Assembly: GCA_943842425.1 (NCBI GenBank)
Contig: CALTBR010000001.1
Coordinates: 62,001-126,000, forward strand
Length of the DNA stretch: 64,000 bases
Source of the DNA: UBA974 sp002292405
GTDB taxonomy: Bacteria; Bacteroidota; Bacteroidia; Flavobacteriales_D; Sanyastnellaceae
Direction of reading: 5' to 3'
Positions 61,929-64,000 of the stretch are shown here, in pieces. A program made the translations under genes and the position numbers. The notes under the pieces were generated by a model that ran no database searches, was not told the origin of the DNA, and saw only the letters and a list, made by a program, of their open reading frames with translations. Numbering within the stretch: the stretch's first letter is position 1; each line of letters starts with the position of its first letter.

Positions 61929-62756
61929 TTAGCTTAAAGCGATACGGCTGAAACTTTCAACCTTAGCCCCTGGGCAAGTAGAAGCTACATATTGAGCAAC
62001 TGTTAGCTTGTTGTCTTTAATGAATGGCTGATTTACAAGCGTTACTTCTTTATACCATTTATTAAGACGTCCAATAGCAATCTTATCCGCCAATTCAGCT
62101 GGCTTTCCTTCTTGGATAGCTAAATCTCTTGCGATTTCCTTTTCTTTAGCAATTAGGTCCTCTGGAATTTGTGATTGATCAACTGCAACAGGAGCCATCG
62201 CAGCTGCCTGCATAGCAACATCGCGCCCAACTCCAGCATCTACAGATCCACTAAACCCAACTACTGTAGCTAAACGGTTTCCTGGGTGGATATATGAAGC
62301 TACAGTTTCTCCCTTGGAGATATTAAATCCCCCAATTTCAATAAGCTCTCCAATTTTTCCAGTTTCGTCGATGATTCTATCTGCAACGGTAATGTCAGAT
62401 CCAGGAAATTTCTTCGCAAGAAGCTCATCCTTAGACTCACAGCTATCAGCAATAGCAAGATCTATTAAAGTTTGAGTTAAAGAAATGAAGTCTGCATTCT
62501 GTGCAACAAAGTCCGTCTCACAGTTTAATGACATTACAAGGCCTGTTTTTCCGTCTTTGCTAACTCCTGAAAGAATTACTCCGTCACTTGCTTCACGGTC
62601 ACTACGCTTAGCAGCAACTTTCTGGCCTTTGAGTCGAAGGATTTCGACAGCTTTTTCGGTATTTCCTTCGGATTCTTCGAGTGCTCTTTTGCAATCCATC
62701 ATCCCAGCGCCTGTTTGTATACGTAGCGCTTTTACTTCAGCAGCAGTTATGCTCAT
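61929..62756 (-). CDS. tsf: Elongation factor Ts
   Basis: EF-Ts regenerates EF-Tu-GTP. The 275-residue protein has the first-domain motif LRIQTGAGMMDCKRALEESEGNTEKAVEILRLKG, then VALNCETDFVAQN-type sequence (MSLNCETDFVAQNADF), SYIHPGNRLATVVGFSG, and C-terminal QPFIKDNKLTVAQYVAS. It follows rpsB by 30 bases, as in nearly all bacteria. A hairpin terminator lies 38 bases after its stop. Confidence 0.96.
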   Translation of the reverse strand: MSITAAEVKALRIQTGAGMMDCKRALEESEGNTEKAVEILRLKGQKVAAKRSDREASDGVILSGVSKDGKTGLVMSLNCETDFVAQNADFISLTQTLIDLAIADSCESKDELLAKKFPGSDITVADRIIDETGKIGELIEIGGFNISKGETVASYIHPGNRLATVVGFSGSVDAGVGRDVAMQAAAMAPVAVDQSQIPEDLIAKEKEIARDLAIQEGKPAELADKIAIGRLNKWYKEVTLVNQPFIKDNKLTVAQYVASTCPGAKVESFSRIALS

Positions 62757-62786
62757 GATATTATCTGTAAAAAGTGGTGGTGGTAA

Positions 62787-63734
62787 TTAATCTTTTTTCT
62801 CTTCCGCAGCAGGCTCCTTAGCAGCAGGCTCTTCAGTAGCAGGCTTTTTAGCAGCAGACTTTTTAATCGTCGGTCTTTTAGCCCTAGGTTTGGTTGTCTT
62901 ATCAGCCTTTTCTTCCTCTTTAGAAGAAGAATCTTCTGATTCAGAAGCCTCCTCTAATTTAGCAGCAGCTTCTAATTTATCAGCCTCCTCTTTCGCTTTG
63001 GCAATTTTCATAGCTTCCGCTTGTGCATCAGCTTCATCTTTTTCTTCTTTACGCTCGTTTAAACCCTCAGCTACAGCTTCAGCAAGTGTACGAGTAATGA
63101 GGTCGATTGACTTTGATGCATCATCGTTAGCTGGAATAACAAAATCAACTGGACGAGGATCGCTGTTTGTATCAACAATAGCAAACACTGGAATATTTAG
63201 CTTCTTTGCCTCAGCTAAAGCGATATGCTCTTTCCTAACATCAACAATGAATATCGCAGTTGGAAGTCTAGTCATATCAGCAATAGATCCTAAAACTTTA
63301 TCTAGCTTCTCTCTTTGACGGCTAACTTGAAGACGTTCACGCTTAGATAGAATAGCAAGCGTACCATCCGCTTCCATCTTATCAATCTGAGTCATCTTAC
63401 GAATAGCCTTACGAATAGTTCCGAAGTTGGTAAGCATACCCCCTGACCAACGCTCAGTGATGTATGGCATGCCTATAGCCTTTGCATGAGTAGAAACGAT
63501 GTGTTGACCTTGTTTCTTTGTAGAAACAAAAAGAATTTTCTTTCCGCTCTTAGCAATTTGTTTCATTGCGGCTGCAGCTTCGTCAATCTTAACGATGCTT
63601 TTATGCAAATCAATAATGTGGATTCCTTTCTTCTCAGTGAAGATGTAAGGCGCCATGTGTGGGTTCCACTTGCGCTTTAGGTGGCCGAAGTGAGATCCGG
63701 CTTCGAGCAATTGCTCAAAATTAGTACGAGCCAT
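62787..63734 (-). CDS. rpsB: Ribosomal protein S2 with a long C-terminal tail
   Basis: The 315-residue protein starts with the S2 signatures EAGSHFGHLKRKWNPHMAPYIF and has VSTKKQGQHIV, RWSGGMLTNFGTIRKAI and a later PVFAIVDTNSDPRPVDFVIPANDDASKSI. The globular domain ends near residue 225; most bacterial S2 proteins are about 230-250 residues. The remaining about 85 residues are low-complexity: a run rich in E, K, A and S, then Lys/Ala/Pro/Glu repeats (KKPATEEPAAKEPAAEEKKD). Such tails are known in some Bacteroidetes S2 proteins; their use is unknown. tsf is 30 bases downstream. Confidence 0.96.
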   Translation of the reverse strand: MARTNFEQLLEAGSHFGHLKRKWNPHMAPYIFTEKKGIHIIDLHKSIVKIDEAAAAMKQIAKSGKKILFVSTKKQGQHIVSTHAKAIGMPYITERWSGGMLTNFGTIRKAIRKMTQIDKMEADGTLAILSKRERLQVSRQREKLDKVLGSIADMTRLPTAIFIVDVRKEHIALAEAKKLNIPVFAIVDTNSDPRPVDFVIPANDDASKSIDLITRTLAEAVAEGLNERKEEKDEADAQAEAMKIAKAKEEADKLEAAAKLEEASESEDSSSKEEEKADKTTKPRAKRPTIKKSAAKKPATEEPAAKEPAAEEKKD

Positions 63735-63855
63735 GTTGTTAGTTTACTTTCCTAGTTTAAAGCAATCCCATAGTAGCCACTTAATTGTGTGAGTCTTTGG
63801 AATTTGGATTCTAAACAAATTATTAAAAAAATGAAGAGGTGTCAGGCGGCAGCCA

Positions 63856-64000
63856 TTAACGCTTCGAGAATTGTTCTTTCTTACGAGCTTTCTTCTGTCC
63901 GAATTTCTTACGCTCAACCATACGTGGATCACGAGTTGTAAGACCTTCAGCTTTAAGAGTTGATTTATTTTCAGGATCTATTTCTATAAGAGCCTTAGAA
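63856..64000 (-). CDS. rpsI: Ribosomal protein S9, C-terminal part
   Basis: The 3' end of a gene that begins beyond the window, read on the minus strand from 63999 to the TAA at 63856-63858, 47 residues. The ending DPRMVERKKFGQKKARKKEQFSKR is the characteristic, highly basic C-terminal tail of S9, which reaches the P-site of the 30S subunit. rpsB follows after about 120 bases. This order (rpsI-rpsB-tsf-pyrH-frr) is normal in Bacteroidetes. Confidence 0.95.
   Translation of the reverse strand, partial: SKALIEIDPENKSTLKAEGLTTRDPRMVERKKFGQKKARKKEQFSKR

Noticed and set aside
63744..63932. 62-residue frame on the minus strand near the window end
   Set aside because: The rpsI frame (63856-64000) reads as the true S9 tail, and this frame is a shifted shadow.
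1..64000. CRISPR arrays, tRNA or rRNA genes, insertion sequences, prophage
   Set aside because: No spaced direct repeats, tRNA-like arms, transposase or integrase motifs were seen in the gaps; nearly all sequence is coding.

Overview
The window looks like a chromosomal segment of a marine-type Bacteroidetes bacterium, most likely in or near the Flavobacteriales. The evidence is two proteins with type IX secretion (T9SS) sorting domains (a type A and a type B gliding-motility C-terminus), a TonB-dependent receptor, DUF3098 beside ftsX, the small membrane protein typical of the phylum, the order rpsI-rpsB-tsf-pyrH-frr, a SufA-B-C-D-S-E operon, and Bacteroidetes -7 boxes (TAnnTTTG) instead of Shine-Dalgarno sites. 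It is gene-dense. I see no tRNA, rRNA, CRISPR array, insertion sequence or prophage, and no gap above about 300 bases.

Layout. 1-7.4 kb (+): 3' end of rsmA, fbp, mfd, truB, queA and a thioredoxin-like protein. 7.4-9.2 kb (-): propionyl-CoA carboxylase beta subunit, then a stub of a lost SpoIIE-type phosphatase. 9.2-13.1 kb (+): an AT-rich accessory-looking block with DUF2071, DUF1853, CIA30, a GNAT acetyltransferase, an orphan lipoprotein and a 58-residue membrane protein. 13.2-16.3 kb (+): aspS, bacilliredoxin, trpS. 16.3-20.8 kb (-): two exported amidohydrolase-like proteins. 20.9-23.4 kb (+): Nfu and a secreted phosphatase-like protein with no normal start codon. 23.4-27.7 kb (-): DUF1501, a T9SS type A protein and aminopeptidase P. 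27.7-30.4 kb (+): RidA, tryptophan 2,3-dioxygenase, M23 lipoprotein. 30.4-38.2 kb (-): sufA-B-C-D-S-E followed by a flippase and a sulfotransferase. 38.3-44.6 kb (+): ftsX, DUF3098, uppP, lipoprotein, AsmA-like protein, hypothetical, rsmI. 44.6-49.8 kb (-): radA and a 1245-residue T9SS type B protein. 49.9-51.7 kb (+): lepA. 51.7-57.4 kb (-): rlmN, a frameshifted LytTR regulator, lipB, a phosphosugar isomerase and a TonB-dependent receptor. 57.5-60.5 kb (+): lysS, a SufT-like protein, dxr. 60.5-64 kb (-): frr, pyrH, tsf, rpsB and the 3' end of rpsI.

Functionally, most of the window is core housekeeping: translation and tRNA modification (rsmA, truB, queA, aspS, trpS, lysS, lepA, rlmN, rsmI, frr, tsf, rpsB, rpsI), DNA repair (mfd, radA), Fe-S assembly (the suf operon with Nfu and SufT-like proteins elsewhere), envelope and isoprenoid functions (uppP, dxr, ftsX, AsmA, flippase) and central metabolism (fbp, phosphosugar isomerase, pccB, lipB). 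I found no clear new multi-gene system. The most interesting signals are nine genes whose -7 box lies exactly four bases before the ATG (predicted leaderless mRNAs), a secreted phosphatase-like gene whose signal peptide and catalytic start lie upstream of any usable ATG/GTG/TTG, a frameshifted LytTR response regulator, a phosphatase relic at the edge of an AT-rich block, and a flippase/sulfotransferase pair attached to the suf operon.
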